From: Dissulfurimicrobium hydrothermale
GTDB taxonomy: Bacteria > Desulfobacterota > Dissulfuribacteria > Dissulfuribacterales > Sh68
Direction: 5' to 3'
Assembly: GCF_022026155.1 (NCBI RefSeq)
Contig: NZ_CP085041.1
Location: 1,210,306 to 1,274,305, forward strand
DNA: 64,000 nucleotides
The translations under genes were made by a program, and so were the position numbers. Under the pieces are notes generated by a model. It saw only the letters and a program-made list of their open reading frames with translations, had not been told where the DNA came from and searched no databases. This document shows positions 52,832-60,326 of the stretch, one piece after another (positions within the stretch are counted from its first letter, which is position 1; the number at the start of each line of letters is the position of its first letter).

Positions 52832-53824
52832 TCACTTCTCTCCGCATATCTCTATACCACTGTCTTTAGCGGCATCTTTTATATGTCTTACAAAGATGTC
52901 TGCAAATGCATCGTTTTCACTAAGACCGTGGATGTCTGCGACCACCTTTATTCCAGCTGACTCAAGCCGCCGTTTCCACGAAGTATTAGCGTCGCCTGCC
53001 ATATCATTTCGTGCATGGTCACCAGCCACTTCCATGAATGGTTTGAGCAGCACCTTTCTTATCTTTTCAGCCTTAAGTTTGTCCATGACTTGATCAAAAG
53101 ATGGAAAGCCTTCTACTGTACCTATGAAGATCTTGGCATCCGGGTACATGGAGCGCATGACGTCTTGGAGTTCTGCATAGGCTCCTGACGAATAATATTT
53201 GTTTCCATGTCCCATATAGACAAGGGCCGCCTTTTTTCTTTGGGCCTCTCGGACATCTTCCGCTACAGCCCTTGCCGCTTCCTTAATATCGTCTATATAC
53301 GGATGGACATCGCCGTTTGCGCCAAGTGCGGGTCTGCCTATAGCCAGCCTTTCAAACGGCATATTTTTGGTTTTAAGGGTTTTTATGGCCTCAAGCCCCT
53401 TGACATAAGAGACAAGGTCGTCGTACTCCTCGCCGTTATATATGTGTAGCGACTGAACTATTATATTAGAATAGCCTTTGTCTTGAAGGTCGGCTATGGT
53501 CGCCAACGGGCCTTTGACGCTGAAGATATCGGGCGGCAACGACTTGTTTGCTGCCTTAAAGTCCTTATCGTGTATCCTCTTGTGCCATATCTTGCGGATC
53601 ATGTTTGATGTAAATGCGACCTTGACCGGTACGCCGGGGCAGGCATCTTCGACCCGTTTTTTGATATTCATGATGCCGGTAAGTGCCTCAGGATAGCTGG
53701 TTCCAAAGGCGGCAAGCACGATAGCGGCGTTTTCTCCTTTTGTCTCTTTTGCAGAGACGCTCACGGATTGCAATCCCAAAGATATTAAAAGCGTTATTAT
53801 TAACCATGCTGATTCTTTGATCAT
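52832..53824 (-). CDS. cbiK: CbiK-type cobaltochelatase with signal peptide
   Basis: 330 residues. Inserts Co2+ into sirohydrochlorin, the entry to the anaerobic pathway. IVLAAFGTSYPEALTGIMN with the key residues of the family, PVKVAFTSNMIRKIW, and YMGHGNKYYSS containing a metal His are present. The first 25 residues (MIKESAWLIITLLISLG, ending VSVSA) are a typical Sec signal, so the enzyme should be periplasmic, as the CbiKP form of Desulfovibrio vulgaris is. An AAGGAGG lies 6 nt upstream of the ATG, and the gene is headed by the riboswitch. Confidence 0.93.
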   Translation of the reverse strand: MIKESAWLIITLLISLGLQSVSVSAKETKGENAAIVLAAFGTSYPEALTGIMNIKKRVEDACPGVPVKVAFTSNMIRKIWHKRIHDKDFKAANKSLPPDIFSVKGPLATIADLQDKGYSNIIVQSLHIYNGEEYDDLVSYVKGLEAIKTLKTKNMPFERLAIGRPALGANGDVHPYIDDIKEAARAVAEDVREAQRKKAALVYMGHGNKYYSSGAYAELQDVMRSMYPDAKIFIGTVEGFPSFDQVMDKLKAEKIRKVLLKPFMEVAGDHARNDMAGDANTSWKRRLESAGIKVVADIHGLSENDAFADIFVRHIKDAAKDSGIEICGEK

Positions 53825-53860
53825 TTTTTACCTCCTTAAGATCTAGTAGATTTTTTACAT

Positions 53861-53913
53861 AAAACAAAAATCCCGAATCAAACGCCTTGGTTGATAGGCA
53901 GTTGGATTCGGGA
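53861..53913 (-). terminator. riboswitch expression-platform terminator
   Basis: On the minus strand TCCCGAATCCAACTGCC pairs with GGCGTTTGATTCGGGA across a 10-nt loop and is followed by TTTTTGTTTT. It lies between the cobalamin aptamer and the cbiK ribosome-binding site, so ligand binding should end transcription here. A small CCGCG/CGCGG hairpin (53986-54000) lies between aptamer and terminator. Confidence 0.85.
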
Positions 53914-54008
53914 CAGCCCTTTTTATCCGCTTAAATCCTTAAAATTTATCGTTTCAGCCCAAATGGGCGGCCGTTGCTCTTTTTGCCGCGAAGAGCGCGG
54001 TTTCTTAA

Positions 54009-54178
54009 GACAGGCAGGTCTTCTGACTAACGGATCTTCCTAGCGGCTGCAAGTCTTCCCAGGCGATTATTATCTTGCCCAGTGACTCGTTGCAGTTGCA
54101 GCCTTAGTCCCCGATCACAGCGGCGGGCCCGTTCCTGATTTGCACAGGATTCCCTATTAAGCCTTACGACACCTGGTT
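54009..54178 (-). ncRNA. cobalamin riboswitch aptamer
   Basis: On the minus strand the order is AGGTGTCGTAAGG, then GGGAATCCTGTGCAAATC, then AGGAACGGGCCCGCCGCTGT, and finally the B12-box AGTCAGAAGACCTGCC. All conserved blocks of the AdoCbl/cobalamin class are in the right order and spacing. It precedes cbiK and should switch off the whole cbi run when cobalamin is plentiful. Confidence 0.95.
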
Positions 54179-54192
54179 TAGATTTTGGATGT

Positions 54193-54221
54193 AAATTATT
54201 TGCCTTAAAGGGGCTTGTCAA
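54193..54221 (-). promoter_or_regulatory. sigma-70-type promoter of the cbi operon
   Basis: On the minus strand TTGACA (54221-54216), 17-nt spacer, TAATTT (54198-54193), placing the start of the transcript just ahead of the aptamer. Confidence 0.75.
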
Positions 54222-54326
54222 GATAGCGTTTATTTGCAAGGAAGACTTCGCACGCTTTTGATGGATTTTGTGTTATGGTAAATAAAAAGTAAATAAAAAA
54301 TTAGATAAACCGCACAACCGGTAAAG

Positions 54327-55721
54327 ATGCCAGAAACGATAAAAACAAGCCGCAGCCCGACTGGTTTTTCTGTGCCCTATCAAATTGTCGCATTTAGTAT
54401 CTTGATGTTGTTTTCGATTGTCGTCGTAATAAGCGGCATAGGCACATATAAGATATCCATCGATGGGGCAAGGAACCTTATGGAGAAGCGGGCGGTGGAC
54501 ATAGCGGTGAACATTGGCATCACGCTAGACCGATTCGGCTTCAAAGAGGAGTTCTTCGAAGAGTTGATCCGCTCAGAGAGATGGAGAGATCTGGCCTTTT
54601 TAAGTTTGTATGATCAGGAAGGCACGATCATCCTACATTCAAATCCAAAACTCCTTGGTAGGGAACAGAAAGACGAATATATAGAGAAGGTTATAAGAGA
54701 TGAATCTCCGCTCATACATTTTTCAACCCTTGCTACAGGCGAAGAGGTCTTTATTTTGGACTTCCCATTGCAGCTACACAAGAGGTTTCTGCGCGTATAT
54801 CATTCATCTAGATTTAAAAGGGGCATGAAAAAGGATATGGATCAGGAAAAGACAGAAAAGGTATTTTGTCTCAGGGTGGCTATTCATCCATATCCTGCAA
54901 ATGGGATCGTAAGGAAGGCGAATTTTCAGATAATCCTGGTAGGATTCTCGCTTGTGATACTTTGGGTGCTTGCCATTTTTTTCTTCCTTGCCTGGCGGCG
55001 CGGAGAGAGATTCAGGGCGCGGCTTCGAGAGCAGGAGAGGCTTGTGGCCCTGGGGGAGATGGCGGCGGTTCTTGCGCACGAAATCAGGAATCCATTGAGC
55101 AGTATAAAGGGGTTTGCCCAATATCATCTTGAACAGGGCGACCTATCGCCGGTCTTAAAGGAGGATATGGGTATTATCGTCGGGGAATCGGAGAGACTCG
55201 AGCGTCTTACATTCGATCTCCTGGCCTATGCCAGACCTGCTATGCCGCATGAAGAAGAATTTGATCTTGAAAAATTCTGTAAAGAGCTTGTAAGGGGTCT
55301 GGTCGTACCTTCCGACAGAATCAGCATTGTTTTAGACTGCAAGCAGGCAAAGATACGCCTGGATAAGGCTAAGCTTACACAGATAGGGATAAATCTACTT
55401 CAAAACGCGGTTGATGCTGTGCATGAGCATGGCGGCGAGGTCGGAGTCGCCATGCGATATGGTGAAGGAAGGTTTGTTATGGATGTCTGGGACAGCGGCC
55501 CAGGTCTTCCGGGGGAAGTAAGACAGCACCTGTTCGAGCCGTTTGTTACTACAAAGGCTAGAGGTACCGGGCTCGGCCTTGCCATTGTCAAGCGTCTGAC
55601 AGAATCCCTTGGCGGTTCAGTAACCATTAAAGATCGAGGTCCTGTAGGGCCTACTGGAGAGGGTGGCGGTACGTTGGCAGAGGTCATTATACCGATTCCT
55701 GAGCAGGAGGAAGAATCTTGA
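54327..55721 (+). CDS. membrane sensor histidine kinase (NtrB/ZraS-like)
   Basis: 464 residues: TM1 at about 19-41, a periplasmic sensor of about 140 residues (HSNPKLLGREQKDEYIEKV resembles a CHASE/Cache-like domain), TM2 at about 207-227, then HisKA with VLAHEIRNPLSSIKGFAQ and HATPase with INLLQNAVDAV, VWDSGPGLPG and TGLGLAIVKRL. No HAMP is evident. This HPK4 type usually partners sigma-54 response regulators; the orphan at 5006 is a candidate. It overlaps radA by 4 nt through a TTG start. Confidence 0.88.
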   Translation: MPETIKTSRSPTGFSVPYQIVAFSILMLFSIVVVISGIGTYKISIDGARNLMEKRAVDIAVNIGITLDRFGFKEEFFEELIRSERWRDLAFLSLYDQEGTIILHSNPKLLGREQKDEYIEKVIRDESPLIHFSTLATGEEVFILDFPLQLHKRFLRVYHSSRFKRGMKKDMDQEKTEKVFCLRVAIHPYPANGIVRKANFQIILVGFSLVILWVLAIFFFLAWRRGERFRARLREQERLVALGEMAAVLAHEIRNPLSSIKGFAQYHLEQGDLSPVLKEDMGIIVGESERLERLTFDLLAYARPAMPHEEEFDLEKFCKELVRGLVVPSDRISIVLDCKQAKIRLDKAKLTQIGINLLQNAVDAVHEHGGEVGVAMRYGEGRFVMDVWDSGPGLPGEVRQHLFEPFVTTKARGTGLGLAIVKRLTESLGGSVTIKDRGPVGPTGEGGGTLAEVIIPIPEQEEES

Positions 55722-57088
55722 GTAAAGAGAAGATGAAGCGGATATATATTTGTCAGTCTTGTAACTATCGATCATTTAAATGGCTTGGTCGATGCCCTGA
55801 CTGTGGCGTATGGAATTCATTCACAGAAGAGATTGAAACCTGCGCAAGCGGGATATCCCTTAATGCTGGCGGTTGTCCTGAGCGTATGTCAGAGATTGCG
55901 ACGCGAGCCGAAGGATGCCGCATAATCACCGGCATAAAGGAGCTGGACAGGGTCTTGGGTGGAGGGCTAGTTCCTGGTTCGGTTGTCTTGCTCGGCGGTG
56001 AGCCGGGGATCGGAAAATCCACGCTCCTCCTCCAGTTCCTTGGTCATATTTCTGGTCTCGGCAATAAGGTTTTATATATAAGCGGCGAAGAGTCGCCTGA
56101 ACAGATAAGGATGAGAGCGGAGAGGCTCGGCATCGAGATGGGCGGGAAGGAAGATTTTTGGTTGGCTGGTGAGGTGATGCTCGAACGCATAGAGAGATAT
56201 GTATCTGAACTGTCACCCATGTTTTTGGCGGTAGATTCCATCCAGACCGTGATTTGTGAGGATTTGGAATCGGCCGCAGGGAGCATCTCACAGATTAGGG
56301 AATCGGCTGCAAGGCTCATCCGCATGTCGAAACCGAGGGGGTTGAGCGTATTTCTGATAGGTCATGTCACAAAGGAAGGTGTCATTGCTGGTCCGAGGGT
56401 CCTTGAACATCTAGTGGATACCGTACTCTATTTTGAAGGGGAAAGGGGCCACGCCTTCAGGATATTGAGGACCGTAAAGAATCGCTATGGCCCGACCCAC
56501 GAGATCGGAGTGTTCGAAATGACCGGCGCAGGTCTTAGAGAGATAGTGAATCCTTCAGAGATATTCCTTACCAGCAGATCGGAGGCCGTAGCCGGTTCGG
56601 TTGTGACGGTTTGTCTTGAAGGTACAAGACCAATGCTCGTTGAGATACAGGCCTTGGTGAGTCGGTCTTATCTTGCCAATCCCAGACGGACATCTACGGG
56701 TTTTGATGCAAATCGCCTTGCCATGCTTGTAGCTGTAGGCGAACGGCATCTGGGGACTGTGCTCTATGACAAGGATATCTTTATTAATGTGGCAGGCGGT
56801 CTCAGGATAATTGAACCAGCCGCCGACCTCGCGGTCCTGATGGCCATTGTTTCGAGCCTTAAGGGGATCCCGATCCCTGGAGGAACAGCTTTGTTCGGCG
56901 AAGTCGGGCTTACTGGTGAGGTCAGGGCTGTTACAATGTCAGGCGCCAGGCTGAATGAGGCAGCTAGACTAGGCCTTAAATGTTGTTTGATACCTTGGAT
57001 GGGTGGTAAACAGTCAGATACGCCAAAGGGTCTTGGTGTGGAGTTTGTGCGCGACGTCAAGGTATGTGCTGAGCGCCTAGGCCTCTGA
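55718..57088 (+). CDS. radA: DNA repair protein RadA (Sms)
   Basis: 456 residues from a TTG start (AGGAGG at 55705-55710 supports it; an ATG at 55733 is the alternative). N-terminal zinc finger YICQSCNYRSFKWLGRCPDC, RecA-like ATPase with GGEPGIGKSTLLLQ and the RadA-specific KNRYGPTHEIGVFEM (usually KNRFG), and a C-terminal Lon-like domain (GEVGLTGEVRAV). It drives branch migration in recombination repair. Its start overlaps the histidine kinase stop. Confidence 0.95.
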   Translation: MSKEKMKRIYICQSCNYRSFKWLGRCPDCGVWNSFTEEIETCASGISLNAGGCPERMSEIATRAEGCRIITGIKELDRVLGGGLVPGSVVLLGGEPGIGKSTLLLQFLGHISGLGNKVLYISGEESPEQIRMRAERLGIEMGGKEDFWLAGEVMLERIERYVSELSPMFLAVDSIQTVICEDLESAAGSISQIRESAARLIRMSKPRGLSVFLIGHVTKEGVIAGPRVLEHLVDTVLYFEGERGHAFRILRTVKNRYGPTHEIGVFEMTGAGLREIVNPSEIFLTSRSEAVAGSVVTVCLEGTRPMLVEIQALVSRSYLANPRRTSTGFDANRLAMLVAVGERHLGTVLYDKDIFINVAGGLRIIEPAADLAVLMAIVSSLKGIPIPGGTALFGEVGLTGEVRAVTMSGARLNEAARLGLKCCLIPWMGGKQSDTPKGLGVEFVRDVKVCAERLGL

Positions 57089-57123
57089 TCCCTTCTGTGG
57101 ATAAAGAAATTTATTTGCTTTCC

Positions 57124-57152
57124 TTGACAGCCAGATGTTATTGCCATAAATT
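57124..57152 (+). promoter_or_regulatory. sigma-70-type promoter of trxA-trxB-bamD
   Basis: TTGACA (57124-57129), 17-nt spacer, TAAATT (57147-57152), in the 131-nt gap after radA; the trxA ATG follows AAAGGAG. Confidence 0.65.
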
Positions 57153-57219
57153 CACAAAAATTGATGCATGTTTTTATACACGATGAAATCAACAATTTAA
57201 TAATAAAAGGAGTAAAATT

Positions 57220-57552
57220 ATGTCTGCTGACAACGTGTTGCATGTTGGTGATTCCGATTTTGACTCAGTGGTGCTTAAGTCTGACCTACCTGTCTTGGTT
57301 GATTTCTGGGCTGCCTGGTGTGGGCCTTGCAGGGCCATCGCCCCTGTTATAGATGAGCTTGCATCTGATTATGCAGGAAGGGTCAAGATAGCCAAGATGA
57401 ATGTGGATGAAAATCCAATCACCCCTGGAAGGTATGGTATAAGGGCCATTCCAACCCTGATTATCTTTAAGGGCGGCAAGGTAATGGATCAGATAACCGG
57501 CGCTGTCGGCAAGGGCGCTATAGAAGCGGTCCTAAACAGGGTATTGTCCTAA
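57220..57552 (+). CDS. trxA: thioredoxin
   Basis: 110 residues. The redox motif WCGPC (33-37) in LVDFWAAWCGPCRAIAPV and cis-Pro IRAIPTLIIFKGG are standard. It reduces protein disulfides with electrons from the reductase encoded next to it (1-nt overlap). Family call certain; one of possibly several thioredoxins. Confidence 0.95.
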   Translation: MSADNVLHVGDSDFDSVVLKSDLPVLVDFWAAWCGPCRAIAPVIDELASDYAGRVKIAKMNVDENPITPGRYGIRAIPTLIIFKGGKVMDQITGAVGKGAIEAVLNRVLS

Positions 57553-58469
57553 TGTCAGAGCCGCAACTGATCATTATAGGAGGCGGACCAGCCGGCATGG
57601 CCGCTGCCCTCTATGCCGGAAGGGCCATGATCAATACCCTTTTGATCGAAAAGATAGCGCCAGGCGGTCAGATGTTATGGACAGATAAGGTTGATAACTA
57701 TCTTGGCTTTCCAGACGGGGTGCTGGCCTATGAGCTGGTTGAGAAGATGGCTGCCCATGCGAGGAGATTTGGCGTAAAAGAGATGGCAGGCGAAGTCTCT
57801 AACATCGAATCCGATGAGGCGCATGGCTGTGTGCACGTAAAGGTTGGCGATAAGCTCTTTTCCCCTAACGCCGTCATTGTGGCCACAGGGGCAAGCCCGA
57901 GGAGGCTTGGTGTAAAAGGTGAGGCTGAATTTACGGGCAAGGGGGTTTCTTATTGCGCTACATGTGACGCTGCGTTTTTCAAAGACCAGAAAGTGGCGGT
58001 TGTAGGTGGTGGCGATACGGCCGTGCAGGAGGCCGTTTTCCTTACAAGGTTTGCCAGCAAGGTCTATATTATACATCGTAGGGATCGATTCAGGGCGGTT
58101 AAGATACTGGCGCAGCGTGCCTTGTCCGATCCTAAGATAGAGCCTATATGGAATACAATAGTCGAAGAAATAGAGGGCGATAGTGTGGTCAGTGCACTTG
58201 CCCTTAGGAACAAGGTAACCGGCGAGCCGAAGAGGCTGCCGGTGGATGGGGTTTTTGTCTTTATAGGCATGGATCCAAATACAGGGTTTGTGCCTGATGC
58301 TGCAAAGAAAGACGGACAGGGTTTTTTGATTACCGATGAATGGATGCGTACATCGCTTCCAAGGGTGTTTGCGGCCGGAGATTGCAGATCCAAGCCGCTG
58401 CGGCAGATAATCACTGCTGTCGGAGACGGCGCTACGGCCGCTTTTGCAGCAGAACAATTAATCGAGTGA
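57552..58469 (+). CDS. trxB: thioredoxin-disulfide reductase
   Basis: 305 residues, FAD/NAD(P)H two-domain fold. IIGGGPAGMAAALYAGRA binds FAD, GVSYCATCDAAFF holds the redox pair C135/C138, VVGGGDTAVQEAVFLT binds the nicotinamide nucleotide and FAAGDCRSKPLRQI closes the FAD site. Coupled to trxA. HRRDRFRA (residues after the second dinucleotide loop) is the NADPH-type signature. Confidence 0.95.
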   Translation: MSEPQLIIIGGGPAGMAAALYAGRAMINTLLIEKIAPGGQMLWTDKVDNYLGFPDGVLAYELVEKMAAHARRFGVKEMAGEVSNIESDEAHGCVHVKVGDKLFSPNAVIVATGASPRRLGVKGEAEFTGKGVSYCATCDAAFFKDQKVAVVGGGDTAVQEAVFLTRFASKVYIIHRRDRFRAVKILAQRALSDPKIEPIWNTIVEEIEGDSVVSALALRNKVTGEPKRLPVDGVFVFIGMDPNTGFVPDAAKKDGQGFLITDEWMRTSLPRVFAAGDCRSKPLRQIITAVGDGATAAFAAEQLIE

Positions 58470-58486
58470 ATTAAAGTGATCACTAA

Positions 58487-59284
58487 ATGAGAAAGACAAC
58501 GTCTCTAATCAGGTGGATCTCCGCCGCGTTCCTGGTTGTATTTTTCGTTAGCCTCGTGTCAGGTTGTGGTAAAAATATTTTCAGCCGCAATGTAAAGAAG
58601 ACCGGAGAGGAGGAGATGCCGTTTTCGTCTCTGTATCCAACAAGCAAGGCAAGCAGAGGCAATGAAAAGGAGATGGTCATGGAGGCCATGTACGACTATG
58701 AAAGGGGGCTTTATTCAACAGCTGCCGAGCAATTTCAGAAGATAAAAGACCAGTTTCCTTTCAGCCCTTATGCCACATTGGCCGAGCTTCATTTGGCGGA
58801 TTGTAAATTTTATGAGGGTGAATATGAAGAGGCTGTAACCCTTTACGAAGAGTTTGAAAAGCTTCATCCCAACAATGAAGTTGTCCCTTATGTGATCTAT
58901 CAGGAAGGTAGATGTTACCACAGGCTCATGTCAACTGCAGATAGGGATCAGACGGATACGCGTAAACTCATTGAGACCTATGATCGCCTTTTAAAGCGCT
59001 TTCCCAATAGCCCTTATAGCTTTGAGGCAAAGAGGCGCATAAAAGAAGCCAGGCAGATGTTGGCGGAACATGAGTTGGTCGTGGCCCGTTGGTATATACG
59101 AACCGGGCAGTATCCACAGGCAAGGGCGCGTCTTCAAAATGTCCTAGATCTATACCCTGATACTCCTGCAAGCATTAGTGCTCAAAAGCTATTGTCAAAG
59201 ATAGCTCATTCAGGCACAAGGGCAGATCGGGTTGCGGGTGGGCGCGAAAAAAGGGGCTGGATATATAGGCTGTTTCCATTTTAG
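58487..59284 (+). CDS. bamD: outer-membrane assembly lipoprotein BamD
   Basis: 265 residues. Lipoprotein signal with Cys27 (VSGC); then TPR-type helices (YERGLYSTAAEQFQKIKDQF, LADCKFYEGEYEEAVTLYEE, TYDRLLKRFPNSPYSFEAK). It is part of the BAM complex that inserts beta-barrel proteins. Its presence, with surA, shows a diderm envelope. A short ATAAGGCCTTAT palindrome follows before the convergent LysR gene. Confidence 0.9.
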   Translation: MRKTTSLIRWISAAFLVVFFVSLVSGCGKNIFSRNVKKTGEEEMPFSSLYPTSKASRGNEKEMVMEAMYDYERGLYSTAAEQFQKIKDQFPFSPYATLAELHLADCKFYEGEYEEAVTLYEEFEKLHPNNEVVPYVIYQEGRCYHRLMSTADRDQTDTRKLIETYDRLLKRFPNSPYSFEAKRRIKEARQMLAEHELVVARWYIRTGQYPQARARLQNVLDLYPDTPASISAQKLLSKIAHSGTRADRVAGGREKRGWIYRLFPF

Positions 59285-59297
59285 CCATAAGGCCTTA

Positions 59298-60203
59298 TCA
59301 ACGATCGGCGCGGATTGATTTTATAAGGTCTATAAAGGCGAGTGCAAGCGGCGACAGAGTTCTGTCTTTACGCCATAGGAGATAAAATCTACGCCGGAGA
59401 TCCACGCCTTTTAGTGAGGCTGCATGAAAGATGCCCGTGCGGATTTCTTCCTCGACCGCCTGTCTTGAGATTATCGCAAGACCGAGTCCGGCCTTTATCG
59501 CCTGCCGCACTGCCTCTGTACTCCCTATCTCGGCTACTATATTTAATCTGTCAAAGCAAGGCCATCCTGCGGACGTAAGCGCCCTTTCCGCTGCCAGCCT
59601 GCTGCCCGATCCCTTTTCTCTGACTATGAACGGTTCATATAAGACGTCGTTGAGGTCTATCTCGCTTAAACCGTCTAGTCTATGGCCTTTTGGGACGATC
59701 AACACCATTTGATCGTCCATGCATGGCTCAAATATCAGCTCAGGTCTTTCCAGACATGCACCTGCAATGCCTAGTTCTATCTCTCCGGATGCAACCATAT
59801 CGATGATCCCTGCCGTATCACTGATGCGGAGGACAATGTTTACGTCTTTTCGTGAGGTCTTGAATCGTCCAATGAGGTCTGGCAGTAGATATTGGCCGGG
59901 TATATTGCTGCCCCCGATGCGTAATCGTCCGCTTTCACCTTTTACAAAGGCACTCATTGCCTCTTCGGCCTCGGCTACGAGATGGAGGATCTGTTTGGCA
60001 TATGGATAAAGCGCCTCCCCGGCCTTTGTAGGCAGCACTTCCTTGCCCGTTCTGTCGAACAACTTGGTGTTGAGCGCCTCTTCAAGGGCCTTTATGTGGC
60101 CGCTGACAGTGGGTTGAGTGAGATATACAGCCCTGGATGCGCCGCTGAAGCCTTTTTCTTGCCATACAGCCAAGAAGATTCTGAGTTGATGGATATCCAA
60201 CAT
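59298..60203 (-). CDS. LysR-family regulator (selenium-metabolism-associated type?)
   Basis: 301 residues: winged HTH (LDIHQLRIFLAVWQEKGFSG, TQPTVSGHIKALEEALNTKL) and an effector domain with RIGGSNIPGQYLLPDLIG. The last motif resembles the LysR group linked to selenium metabolism in delta-proteobacteria, but that sub-assignment is from pattern memory. No selenoprotein genes are nearby, so its targets are unknown. Confidence 0.85.
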   Translation of the reverse strand: MLDIHQLRIFLAVWQEKGFSGASRAVYLTQPTVSGHIKALEEALNTKLFDRTGKEVLPTKAGEALYPYAKQILHLVAEAEEAMSAFVKGESGRLRIGGSNIPGQYLLPDLIGRFKTSRKDVNIVLRISDTAGIIDMVASGEIELGIAGACLERPELIFEPCMDDQMVLIVPKGHRLDGLSEIDLNDVLYEPFIVREKGSGSRLAAERALTSAGWPCFDRLNIVAEIGSTEAVRQAIKAGLGLAIISRQAVEEEIRTGIFHAASLKGVDLRRRFYLLWRKDRTLSPLALAFIDLIKSIRADR

Positions 60204-60326
60204 AATCTATTATATCTTATTTTGATCTCGGTCAGCAGCCCGATAATAATTTTGAATAAATACCTCGGCCTTTAAACAGGTTATACGGCCCGATATAAAA
60301 GACAAGGCCTTATTTTAATAATGATA

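Noticed and set aside
59285-59297. ATAAGGCCTTAT palindrome between bamD and the LysR gene as a terminator
   Set aside because: The stem is short, has no real loop and no adjacent T-run.
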